Below are positions 50,301 to 62,860 of a stretch of DNA of 64,000 nucleotides, in pieces (positions within the stretch are counted from its first letter, which is position 1; each line of letters starts with the position of its first letter). The DNA is from Lagopus muta (taxonomy: Eukaryota > Chordata > Aves > Galliformes > Phasianidae): positions 22,419,001 through 22,483,000 of the forward strand of contig NC_064437.1 of assembly GCF_023343835.1 (NCBI RefSeq), given 5' to 3'. The position numbers and the translations under genes were made by a program. The notes below the pieces were generated by a model. The model saw only the letters and a program-made list of their open reading frames with translations, did not search any database and was not told the DNA's origin.

Positions 50301-53300
50301 GTAATCAGCCTCAGAAAAGGGGGTATTTTGTACAAAGAAAAGCTGCCTATCATAAACCCTGAGCCGTGTAACGTCTTGTTCCAGCTGATTGTGACTTAAA
50401 TTTGCTTCTCAGTGTCATCTTCGGAAAAGACTCTTTGTCTTTGTAAGCTGGGCCAGAACGAGCCCCGATGAGCTGTTTGCTGTGCGATTGACATCCTCGG
50501 AACACACCTGACTGCAGCGGGAACGGATGCAGAACGTACAGCTCGTTACAGTGCTGCCAAAAGGGTTTTACCACCTCCTGCTGCAAAGTGTGGTGGGAAC
50601 CAACGACTCTGTGCTGAGGGCTTAACAAAGCAGCTTTCCAGATCCAAAGGACCTGCTTGAAGATGTGCAGAGACCAAGCTTGAGGCACAGGAGTGCCCTA
50701 AGGCAAGGGAATAACTCTGCTGTTCATCTTCTTTAAATATCTTTGGTGCTCAAATCACTTTAGGGACTAACAGTGGCAGATATTCACCTCAGCAAACTTG
50801 GGGATGTCAGAATTATTTTGGTCAGTGGGTCAGGGGAGTCCTTCATTACCAAGGTACATGGTCCCAGTCCTACAGTAATGCTTCACCCAGATTATTATTC
50901 CCTCACTATGTCTAAACTTCAGAGAAAAACGTATTCTTCTTTGCTTATGTGATCCTATAACCAATGTGTTGGTAATTGCTCACTGAGCTAAGAATAGCAT
51001 CTCACAAGTCACACTTATTGTGGGTCTATGGATGATGCTTTCAAAGCCCCATGTGTTCCCACAGTGTGCAGAAGCCTTCAGGCTCAACACTCCTATCCCA
51101 GCAGTAAATCAGAGGTACTCTCACAATACTTGGTCATGAATAGCTGAGCCTGCTTCCAGAAGCATCCTGATAATGTAGTTACTATCAGGAGGCTCATTAA
51201 GGGTCAGGTGAAGAAAAATCTTTGTCCAGAAACTTCTGGGAGTTTCCTGGTGTTGCTGGTTGTGTGTTGGAGGTGATGTGTTTACTGAAGGCTTCAGTGC
51301 ATGACTGCCAGCTTTTTTTTATTACTTGAAATCTAGCCTGCTTAAGATAGATAACACTTCTGTTGTGATTTATTGCATGTGGCACAAATCCTGTTCTGTT
51401 GCACATATCAAATTCTGTTGATGTCCCTGGCAGCGAAGACGGTTTGGCTCTTGTTATAATTTAAAACTCTGAGGCAAATGGCAAGAATTTCTAGAAGATG
51501 AGATTTCTAAGTGAGAGTTCTGAGGTGGGAGATTGCGTGGTCAATTTCTAGTAACTACCAGAGCAAGGTCAACACCATCAGAATAGGTTACTGCAAATGG
51601 TAGTACCTCTGTGGTTTTTCAAGTTGCAAATATAAACTACTGCAAGGATGCTTTGATTTCTGTGGCAGTGTGATTTTTATAAATCCCACGCATGCTTGAA
51701 GTAAGAAATATTTGCATTGGTTCAAACGTGCCAAAATGTTCCTACAAGGCTATTGTGGGACATACTGCCTTGCGTAGGTGAGGTCTTGGAGCCAGCACAG
51801 AACTGGGATGTGAGCAAGCAGCAGCCAGCCCTGAGTTTCCTGCTGCTACTCAACATGCTTCTCTGAGCACAGAATTTACAATGTTTTAGTACATCATGCA
51901 GTTGTTTTCCTGCCACGCTCTTTTTCCTTTCTCTAAGTACAGTTTTGCTGCACCTACTCATTAAATGCCAAATAGCACGTAGGGAAATATTTCCATGTGG
52001 GCAATTTGCTTTTAGGATTACTGTTTTATTTTTGGGTAACTGTCCTGTTGGTTCCATAAAGGAAGATGCAGGAGCCTGAGCCTGTCTGATGCTCAGTTTG
52101 TCCACAAGTAGCAAATGATGGCTTCCTTGGTATCTCACCTAACACAAAAATGTCAATGTTTATAGGCATTTTCAGTATGTCATGGGCTACAAATAGCATT
52201 TCCATTCAAGGGATCGTGATTTTCTTCCATGAAGAAATCAAAGGATTGCTTTGTTCTTGTTGTGGAGTAGCAGATATGGGCAGCAACTAAAAATAATGCT
52301 AGAACAAGTAAACACAGGTAGTGCTTGTATATCTTTTATGGGCATTCATCCAAACCAAACTCTTTCAGGTTCAGCCTGAAAAAACAGGTTGGAGCAGTTG
52401 AAAGCAGACCCAGAGATGCTACTTGGGGACTGGATGAGGTAATAAGCACAGTGAGCAACTTCTCTGCATCCGTCCTTCCCTCAGAGACCTTCTCAGCTCT
52501 TTGGGAACCACTGCAAAATTTCAGATTAGCCTCTGTAGGGGATGAATGTAAATATTAACATGCCTGGAATAACACAAGCCAAACTTTTAATTCCCACTGG
52601 GTCAGTTCTTGCTATATTTTCCCTGGCTAATGTCCCAATGTATCCAATGCTAATTTAGTTTCAGTAAGAATAATTAGGTAATAAAAGCTGGACGTTGTGA
52701 TTATATCACTGGTCTGTAAACTTTGGGCTTTATTCTGTTCTCAACCTTGTAAAAGATTTTCTGCAAGATAAGTTATTTCAGCTTCAGTGTTGTGCTTCAT
52801 TGGTGTAAAATGAAGGTGCCGTATGCCCCACATCTACACTCTCTGGTGACCAAATCAGTAAGTGGAAGAAAGGCTTTCAGGAACCACTGTTATTCCATGT
52901 GCAAATATACTCAGCAGCTTTTAGTCCTATGGTGCTGCAGACTTGGCAGGAAGCTCACCTAGCTGGTGAAAAGTACCCATGGCCACACCTGTGTGTGAGT
53001 ACGTGGAGAGGGTACAATGGAATGTGTTCATAAGGTCTTATTTCTGATCTGGCTAACAAGCTGGGACAGTCCTTCCTTCCCAGGCAACAGAAAGCCACTG
53101 GAAGATCAATGAGGTTGTAGATAGAGAGTGAATAACAGCTTACCCCACGCAGGGTAAGCCATGATGTCTTAGCTCAAATTCCCTGCTGCATTTCACTGTT
53201 ATTTATGGCTTCACTTATTTATTAGAGATTATTGGTCACTGGTTGCTCCAAACCTATGCTGGTAAGGTTTTTGGCTCTGTCTACCTACATTTGCAGTTAA

Positions 53301-53922
53301 AGTCCGTCCTACAGCACAGCAGGAACATCATTTTGCAAAACCCTTATTCAGACAAAATGTTGTTTATGACCAGACTTTGTATAATGAGGTCAGATAGACC
53401 TTTCTGTTGGCAGAGGTATTTTTATTTCTTCCCTAGAGCAGAGGCGAGGGAGGAAGAGAGGCAAAGGAGCACCAAGACAAGAATTTGTAAGTGCATTTAA
53501 TCAGTCATATAAATCACACGTGAATCAAACTCATCTAGTCCTGGCCTTTTAGCTTGAAAATAGGTAAAATATTGAATCGTTGGAGTCAGAAAAGAGCAAC
53601 AGGAAGTCAAGCCAAATCCGTTGTCAGCAAGCATGTCTCCAAATACAGAATTAGTTTAATTGTCTGTCCTTGTTAGGCCTGTATTCTAGGATTTAAAAAT
53701 AGCTGCCAGCAGTCTCTAATCAAGACTTGAAAAATATATTCTGGCAGGGATCCTGCAAGTCTGTGCCTGATGGTGCTCATGGTGGGACAGGTTTATGAAC
53801 CTTCCCAAATGCCTTTTGGACAGCTTGGAAGCCACCAGTCTTTGTGTCATAAAAGTGAATGCAAGTCATGGTAGATGACAGAACACAAAGATGGTCCAAA
53901 GGAGTTCTGTTTACCCTTTTTC

Positions 53923-54125
53923 TAGAATCATTAAGGTTGGAAGAGATCTCCAAGATCATCAAGTCCAATCACCAACCCACCCCCACCATGCCCACTGCCC
54001 ATATCCCTCAATGCCACATCTCCATGGTTACTGAGCACCTCCAGGGGTGGTGACCTCACCACCTCCCCAGGCAGCGCATTCCAGTCCATCGCTACTCTTT
54101 CAGAGAAGAATATTTCTTCTAATAC
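53923..54125 (-). mobile_element. CR1 LINE 3'-end fragment
   Basis: Reverse tail: TAGAATCATTAAGGTTGGAA, GAGATCTCCAAGATCATCAA, CACCTCCAGGGGTGGTGACC and TCCCCAGGCAGCGCATTCCA. Confidence 0.92.
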
Positions 54126-54186
54126 TGTGTTTATATATACAATTATTTTTCAGTGCTTTCTCTTTATGCTATATTTAGGCTTTAAA

Positions 54187-54204
54187 ATATATATATATAT
54201 ATAT
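54187..54204. repeat. AT dinucleotide repeat
   Basis: Nine uninterrupted AT units about 60 bases after the CR1 fragment. Confidence 0.9.
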
Positions 54205-56924
54205 GTATTTCCAACTTTTTAATAAATAAATAATGCCAGTACTTAGAGATTATATATTTGGGCCAAATCTTAGTTGAACATAAATTTGTATCATGCTGCT
54301 GATTTTGGTGAGACTCAGAAGAATGGGTACCCAAATCAGAATCCTGCTGTTTAAAAGCAGCTGATGAAATGGCCCAAGAAGAATAGAAATGTGGTTGGGT
54401 GTATTTACAATGCCTTCTGAAATGAAAAAAGAAAATTACTGAGGAAACTTCTGGAGGGAGGAAAATACTGCATTATCTCTGCGTATTGTATTGTCTTCAG
54501 AAATAACTCGGAAGCAAGAGTTGACTCAGTTTGGAAAATGAAGAACGTAATGAAATACCCATGAAAGGTCAGAAAACTGGATGGTTACAGTGATGGCTAT
54601 AAATAGACTAACATAAGCTGAGTAGGGGATTTGAGTGAAATATCCAAAAGTTGAACTGGGTACATCACCAATTACATTGGGAGATGGTCTTGCCTGAGTT
54701 TGATTTAGAGAAAATATTGAGGATTTTTAATACAAAAGAGGCATTATGGAGTGATCCCAAATTTGCTTACCATTACCACATCTTTCTTCTTATGCTGCCT
54801 TGCTTATAACTTCTCCTTGTGCACTGCAGGCAGATAGTAAACGCCCCAAGTACTGTACCTTGCAGCTCGATTAAAGAAAATGAAGATAGCGAAGCAGAGG
54901 GGAAAGAAAGAAATCTGTGCGGTTAGAGGAAAGCTATTATAACGTGGAAAATGCTCTCTAGAAGAGAAAAATTTACCTCTTTGAAATAAACTCAAGTGAA
55001 ATGGTCAGAACCACATTGGACTGTGGACAGGTTCTTCTCGTAGATCAGTCATGGAACTCATCATCAGTCAGTATCAAGGTAATGGAAAGTGATAGCTGGG
55101 GCTGTGTTGTCATCTTTTGCTCAAACTGAAGTTAAACTTCTTTCTATTTTTCTTTTGCCTCAGATATTGTCGTGTTTCAGATCTACATCACCAACTGTAC
55201 GGTCATTTTGGCAAACTGTCTCAATTGAACTCTCTAGCGTCTTTACCTGTGAACACACAGTCCCACTGGAAATAGGTAAGAGAGACACTCATAAACAACC
55301 ACTGAATAGGAAAAAGTAACTGTCCCACTCACACGATCATTAGTTACTACTAAAAAATATTTATGGCACTGTAAAGTCTCATGTCTCTCCCTTGGCTTGA
55401 AAAGTTCTGGTATTTCTTATTCTCTATTGTTCCATACTATTTATAACTTCTAGCTGCCCAGGTCACACTCCCTGTAGTTCCCCTGCCAGGTTAGAAGAAT
55501 GTTTTTGTCCTTTTCTGTCTAAAATTACTCCAGCACGCTTTATCTTCTGTTTCCTCTAATTATTTTTCCCCAATTCATTGTTCCTGATATTGTTCCTAAA
55601 CCGAATATATTGATTTCCTGTCTCTCCTCCTGGTTTTTGTTTATTAAGATGATAAATGCTCTAAGATAGAGCCTGTTCTTTGTTATACATATTGAATCTC
55701 TCTTTGATCTTACAAGAAAATCACCATCCCAAATTTAAGAGGTGAATCACAAATAAGTTTAGAAAAGACACAACGCATCTTTAATTTCTTTTCCTTTATT
55801 AGATTTCTGTGCCGCTGGTTATGAAGGATTATTGACTTGTCAGGAATTGATGGTTTGCATTTACATGCCTGAAATATCTTCTATTAAATATCAGTCAGTC
55901 AAATTGCTTCTAAAATGATGCTTCTGTAATTAAGAAATAAAAATATTAATCACTTTAAATTTTCTTTAGCTCATTAACGTGATACATGCAAAATATAAAA
56001 GTTTTATGTCCTTATGTATGCTACTTCTGAAGCTTTCATGACCTGGTGTTAAATGATCCAGAGCTGAGATGGACCCACAAGAGTGGAGAGAGGTGGAAAT
56101 GGAAAGGAATGCTGACCAGAGCATCCTCATTTGACCTCACCAGATGGTCACTTCCTCAGGAACACCCCGAGGTAGTCCCCAGAGCATCCTACAGGAGGCA
56201 GGTGATGGGGCATCTGCATGGCACCGCTGAGGTCACAGGATGTGTCCCAGCCAGTGGAAACATATGGTAACCCAGCCCATCTGTCAGTCTAGTGTTGACT
56301 TCAGCGGAATTTTGCTCCAGCAGAGCTTTACTCCAGTCATGGTACTCTGTTCGGAAAAATAAACACGAATGTATTCTCTTATCCTGAATGCAAGTTAATC
56401 AAATTGGGTAAGGCAAGAGAAAGCAAATATAAGTAATGCTATAGACCAGGATGCCAGCTGATCTTGTGGTTTGATAGGCGATTCCTCATTATTTGCTCTG
56501 CTAAGAGGAAAACTTGTGCATTTCTTTGTAACATTTGTGAATGGATTTGTGTGTTTGTCTTTGCACTACTGTGGCAGAGCACCATAAATGTGATAAGGAG
56601 TGACTCATGCATGCACCCTGTTAGCAACGTGAGCACACTGAGTGACGTGCAGCCGCTCCCACAGAGAGCGATGCACACAGTCAGAGGAAGATGCATTCTG
56701 TGTGCAGTATGTAAAGATATTTGCAGGGAGTCGAGGATGTTTACGCAGCCATAAAGGGAGCAGGTGTGAGCAGAACACTGAATAGAGCCCAGCATCCTGT
56801 TTTTTCTTAGGAAGTTTCTCTTTTTTTTCTTTTTTTTTTCGTGGGACATCACTGTCTTTCTGTTTGCATCTCTGGGCAAGATAGGGATCAATAGTAAAAA
56901 TAGTTCCATTATCAAAGCTTTTTG

Positions 56925-57115
56925 AGCAGTCTGGTGCTGGAGCAGGCCGCCAAGGGAGGTGGTTGAGTCACAGTCCTTGGAGGTGTTCAAGAAATGAACA
57001 AATGATGTGGTACCAAGGAACGTGGCTTAATGGGGGAATGTTGGTGGTAGGGGGACACTTGGACTAGGTAATCTTGGAGGTCTTTTCCGACCTTGGTGGT
57101 TCTATGATTCTCTTC
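56925..57115 (+). mobile_element. CR1 LINE 3'-end fragment
   Basis: Forward tail: TGCTGGAGCAGGCCGCCAAG, TCCTTGGAGGTGTTCAAGAA, TGTTGGTGGTAGGGGGACAC, GTAATCTTGGAGGTCTTTTC and a terminal GTTCTATGATTCTC. Confidence 0.92.
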
Positions 57116-59904
57116 CAGAGCATGCTGTGCATGGGGGTGGCTGGAAGGCTTTGCTCAGATGGAGCTGTGAGGTCAGCTCCCAGGAGGGAGGACTGCTTTA
57201 TCTCAGTGCGATAGAAGACATTTCCATCTGCTCAGTTGGAGCAGAATCCCTTTCTGTTTCTGACAGTACTTGGCACAGCGTTGATACCAGAATCACAGTT
57301 TTCCATTGTTATTTTGACTCTCAGAAAACTTCTTTTATGGACAAGAATTTGATAGCTGCACATCTTTTTTTTTAATGTAACTGGTGTTCTGCCACGTTGG
57401 CTTTTCTGCTGCATTTTCATTAATGCATTGCAAGGCTTTGACTGTGCATGGAGGACTTGACACCTTTCCAAGGCCATGCTGGGTGGCACTGAGGTGATGG
57501 CTTGGCACTGGATCTGCATGCTGAAGAGTAATTTTGGTGCTTTCCTCATCCTAATGAAGGATGGAAACCTTGTTTGCCTCTTTCAGGTTGGTGAAAGCCG
57601 TCATAGACTCCTAGGGATTGAAGAGAATTTTTCCATTTTGTATTTAATGACAAGCAATAAATATTCCATGAAGCCCTACTGAGGCTGTCGTAACGGCAGC
57701 ACAGAGACTACAGTGTGCTTGCGCAGCTCTGCTAGCAGTATTATTCATGATGCAAAAGATAGAATACAACCACATTCCCTCTTTAGCCCAAGGGGGTTGG
57801 ATTTATCAGGGAACAGGTACTGGCGAACTTGCAATAGCTGCCTGCTGCAGCAGGGGATGGGGAGCCCCAGGGCAATTCCCTTAAAATAATAATAATAATT
57901 AAAAAATAACAAAGCCCCACCAACTGAACACCCTATTCATATGTAATTTTTCTAATTTTAGGCATATGCTATTATTTTGTTGGGGCATGATGAGCCTGTA
58001 GCTTTTTTCTTTCCTGAACAATGACAATAACAAAGTATTGCTAAAAATAAAATACCCAACTTTATATACATTGAGAAGGTATTTAAGTTATATTCGTGAA
58101 ATGTAACCCCTGCATGAACTTGGGAATGTCTGCTGCTAGAAGTTCAAGCCAATGGCTTTTTATAGCAGCGTTCTGACAAGGATTATTTATGTATTTCACT
58201 GTATGCACTGTATAGAAAACTCTGGAGGCAGTGTTATTTTTAGCTATGTGACCTTCAAGTATATTCATCTATATACCAGTAAATTAGTCTTTAACAGGTG
58301 AATGACTTAATATAGCTAGGCAGATGAGTTGCAGATGTGGATAACATCTGTCTAAGCTGCTTTTTTCCAGGCTTTAGATTACTCATCTGGGATGGTTAGA
58401 AGCCAGCTATGGGGATTATTGATAAAAATGAGTTAAGAATAGATTAGAACATTTCCCTTGTGAGGTATAATGTTTCTCTGATGACTGCATTTTCCATCTT
58501 CCATTAAACATCACAGGTCAGAATTTTTTAAACTCATTTTAAACTATTCATGTTCTATTTAAATTGTATTATTAAAAATGTTCAAGTTTCCTGACACAGA
58601 GTGAAGGGTGTTCTTTTAAGAGAAAGCAAAAAGAAGAACAGTTTAGCTTTAGCTTAGGGTCTTACTGCATTGTGGAGAAGGAAATTTTTTTCTGCTGTGC
58701 TGAGTTGTTGCCTGCTCTGAGCCACACACATGGCCAAGATGGGCACTAATTAATTTTAGTCATTGGTGCAAATGTGATCCTCCTCTAAGCATCCAGACTT
58801 TTAGTGCAGTCGTGGTTTTGTGTAGTTCCAATGCTTCGGTGTCTCTTTTTGTTATTGCTTTTTATTTCCAATAAATCTTCTCAGTAATCTGTATGTTAAA
58901 AGTCTTTGGCACATGCAGAAAGATGAAGAGATGGAGTTCAGCGTGAGGAAGTTATTTGAAATGCGATAGCTCTAAAGCTTAAAATAAATGAGTATTTGAA
59001 GTCTGTTCAAAGATGTAATAAATGTGAAATGACTCTGTCCCTATGAGGGTCATAGGGACTCTGCTTGGCTGGATAGAGGATTCAGCTGGGCTCTTACCTG
59101 CCATACAGAGGTTATTACTCAAATCAGGAAAACAGGAAGAAAAAAAAGAGAGAAAAATATAGGGGGGGAGAAAGGTAGGAAAAAGGAATGCTTCACTGTT
59201 GAAGAAAGAGGAAAAAATATATAGGATAACATAATGTATAGAAAAAAAATGCATAGCAAAACTATTTTCCCCCAAAACCTGAAGTTATGGAGCAGAAGAT
59301 GGACTGCTTGAGCCCTTTGTCACACTCCTCCTTTGCGTTGTAGAGAATAGCTGTAAGGAACGAGAGGTAAAGAAACAAAACACTGAAACCTGCAATGTTT
59401 TGCAGCACAGGGTGTGGTGAAAGGATGGCAGTGGGTAAATGTGAGAAGTACTGGGGCTGAGGATTCAGCTCTGAACTCTGACCTTGTCCTTTTCTGGCAT
59501 CATCTCCAGACCTTTTTGTCTGGTGTGTTAGGGATATAATTCCTCTCATAATACTGCCAGTTAATTTATTAATTTCCACAAATGTTTTTTTATCAATTGT
59601 AAATGTTTTCTGTTATGTACTACATTTTCATGCTATTTTTAACTCTAAGATGACTGTAAAACAAACCCTGTTTCATCAGCTGTGTTGGTAATACAAGAGG
59701 AAGCACTGTCCTAAGCCTTCTCTTTCCTGGCAGCCTCTCCCCGCTTCTGATCTTTTTCCAGATCTAATATTCTGAGCTATTGGATGTGATGGGTAATTGG
59801 ATAATGTGAGCCAAGTACATTTGTTTTCACATGGAGGTTATCTGAGGTGCAGGTTTCACATGTGAAGATACTGTATTTAAAATGTCCAGCTTTATTTCCA
59901 TCTC

Positions 59905-59975
59905 TCCTGGGGATTGGAACCAGATGATCTCTAAGGTCCAATCCAACCCAAGCAGTACTGTGATTCCATGGCTCT
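59905..59975 (+). mobile_element. Short CR1 tail, forward
   Basis: GGATTGGAACCAGATGATCT, CTAAGGTCCAATCCAACCCA and ACTGTGATTCC match the last part of CR1. Confidence 0.8.
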
Positions 59976-60858
59976 GCCTTTGAGCTCAGGTGCAGCTGGG
60001 TCAGCTGGATGGACCGTATAGTGTGAGCTGTGATGCAGCCTCTCAGGGAAACATCCACCTCTGCACTTGTTAGTCCAATGGTCTTCTGCTAGAAAAGGAG
60101 ATTTGGCAAGGAACGCATGGAATCAGTGCAGGAAATGTAAACTGAGAGAGAAAGCAATTTAACCCAGGTAATATAAAGGCAATGAAAGTGGTGTTAGCAA
60201 AAGCACAATGACCACAGAAAGAGAAGGAAGTTGCAAGCAGAGGATAGCTCCGCTGCGGTTCTGAACTGCTCTATTACTCCATTTATTTTTTTTTCAATTG
60301 TTGGTGTGCTAATTTATGATATGCTTTATAACACTTGACTTATGCAGGTTTTTAAGATTTCTCTTGTTATTCCACCAAACCTCCTTTCTTCTCATCTGCC
60401 CTTATTATTCTTTAAGTTCCAGCCAAGGGATGTCTTAACTGCCAGGATAAAGCGGTAGAAGCATTCAGTGACATTATCTGAGGCAGTCTTCCAGTAACAT
60501 CCCAAAACACAGGGCTAACTTGCATCTGTCTGTGCTTGTTCTGTTGGCTGTGGGTCTGTATGGAAATAGTTGGGCAAAATCACCATTTTGGTGAAAATGT
60601 ACAGATTAGAATGTATGTGAGAAAGAATTCAGCCTGTGGAGCAAGCCCAGCATGGCATAATGGGGACTATTTCCCCCACTGCCCACGCCTCTGTCATTTC
60701 CTTCCTACCACATATGAAAAGCACCATCTTCCTGAACTTTGCACGGTTTGTTCTTCAAGCATTTCAGCCTTCCTCATGCAAATTATGCAAATACCAGTGT
60801 GAGCTCTGGTTCTGTTTGTGCCATTGTCAAATTTTTGAGACCAAAATAAGTCTTTACT

Positions 60859-60921
60859 CAAACAAACAAACAAACAAACAACAACAAGAAGCCTCCCCCC
60901 CCCCCCCCCCAAAAAAAAAAA
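60859..60921. repeat. CAAA repeat followed by C16 and A11 runs
   Basis: About five CAAA units and a few CAA units, a short spacer, then 16 C (60895-60910) and 11 A (60911-60921). The minus strand therefore has a 16-base G run. Confidence 0.9.
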
Positions 60922-62361
60922 CACCAAGAAAAAAAACACAGACATCATTTCTCTGCTACACATTTCAATTCTTTGGGGATAAATTCTGTATACCAGCCTG
61001 CAAAAGTCTCATTTAAGGAAGTTCAGGATGCAAAAATGCGATGGCAGAGATTAAATGAAACAGAAAACATCTAAGAGCAAATTCATTTGCTGCCCCACAG
61101 CTTTGACAGCTGAAAGAGTTCTGTTCATGTTGCAAAACAAGTTGACCTTCTAGCAGGGGCCAGGCATGAGATCCTCGCCAAAGGTGAACGGCTTGGAAAG
61201 CTCTGCGTGTGCGTGAAAAGGGAAACAGTGGAAACTATTCTTGTTTGGAACACACTTGTGCACTGAAAAGCAGTTCTGTACAAATGGTGTTCTTACTAAA
61301 TAGGTTTGTTTTCTACACGTCTGACCGCCACAGCTCTCCATGCTCTGTGAATGTTTGTTCTTAGGACCACTGCAGTCTGTAGATCTTGTTTAATGCTGTT
61401 AGTCACACAGTGTTTCCATGATGGCTGTGAGTGAAGTAGGTGCTGACCCATCTTTGGCCATATGGGGAACTGTCTCTGCACTGAGTTAAGCCAGTGCAGC
61501 TCCTGGAATTTTGCTGGTTCTAGAGGTCCTGAGAGGAGCGATCCAGTAACAAGAGTTTTGTAATAAGTACATCTAATACACATTGCTACTTTCATACTTC
61601 AGCCTTCAATCAAACCTTAAGCTCTTCCAGGAACACCCAAGGTGTAAGAGATACAGGCATAGATGACCTAAAACTGAGCATCATTTGTCTGACAGGGGGA
61701 TTAATAATGTTAGTCTTTGGGGGAGCTCTGACAGAAAACATAAATAGCAGAACACAGTGTTCCTTCTTGCGTCTTGCACTAATCCTGGCATGGGAGCAAT
61801 CTACCACCACAAATAAGGTTATCAGCACCAAATCTCCAGCCAACCATAAATCTCTCCCAGGTTAGTGAGCTCTGGCTGCCCAGCAATGTGAGCTCAGTCA
61901 GGAGGAGGCTCTGAATTGTTGGGTCTGCTCGAGGTGGTACAGCACAGGCTACACAACCTGATCAATGCGTGGAGGTGTGAATTCTTACCGAATACTAGTG
62001 AAGCTGTCTCCCAGTTCCTGGAACAGCTGCAGAGTCCAGTAAGTGTTGATAAACACAGTGCAAATGGGTGGGCAGCAGGTGCTTGGCAGCATGTGGGCTA
62101 AAGCCCAGAAATAGATTGTATTGATTGTGAATAGCTTACTGCTAGCTTATGTTGGTGAGGGTAAACCCTCTCCTTACAGATGTGTAATAAACAAAACACT
62201 GATCATACATACATAGTGAGACCTGTTTTGAAAGTTACCAGCACTTCTATTTACTGCATCTTATTTTACCCTAAAAAGTACTTGAGAATAATACTGAGTA
62301 TAGATATTCTCAGAGTAATAGAAGACCGTTAATTTGTCCCTGGAATGGGATGACCTGAATG

Positions 62362-62391
62362 TGGAAGAGCAAAGGTTTCTTTGCTCTTCCA
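62362..62391. repeat. Perfect 13-base hairpin with 4-base loop
   Basis: Arms TGGAAGAGCAAAG and CTTTGCTCTTCCA flank GTTT. Confidence 0.9.
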
Positions 62392-62803
62392 ATGTCATCA
62401 TCTCGATGGCAGTGGGTGTCATGCTGAACTGAAAGCCCACACATTGTCAGCGTACAGCAACACATTTCAGCTGAATCCCAAACCAGGAACCCAAGGGTTT
62501 TCCCAACCCCTCCTTTGTGTTTTCCAATCTTTTGCAATCTCAACTGCAAACAATGCCAAGAGTCACAACAGGTGGATGAAGTGTTAGCAAGAATATCCAG
62601 ATAATGTTTTTCTAAAAAAAAAAAACAAAAACCCACAAGTAGAGTTTGTTTCAAAGTTAAAGACGGCTGTGGTTAAACTTTGTTTTGAAGTCAATGAGAA
62701 TCTACTGATCCTAATGTAAGAGGAACTAATCCGAGAGAGCCAGCATAAACAGAGCTGCTTGGCTATAAGTAGCAGGCTTAAAAAGGGAGACCAAATACCC
62801 CAT

Positions 62804-62806
<3 letters not shown>

Positions 62807-62859
<53 letters not shown>
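62807..62859. repeat. CA microsatellite, about 26 uninterrupted repeats
   Basis: A pure AC run of about 53 bases. Long and uninterrupted enough to be length-variable between individuals. Confidence 0.95.

Positions 62860-62860
<1 letters not shown>

Noticed and set aside
56439..56990. 183-codon open frame on the minus strand
   Set aside because: It starts in a CR1 tail, runs through an A-rich tract read as polylysine and has no domain.
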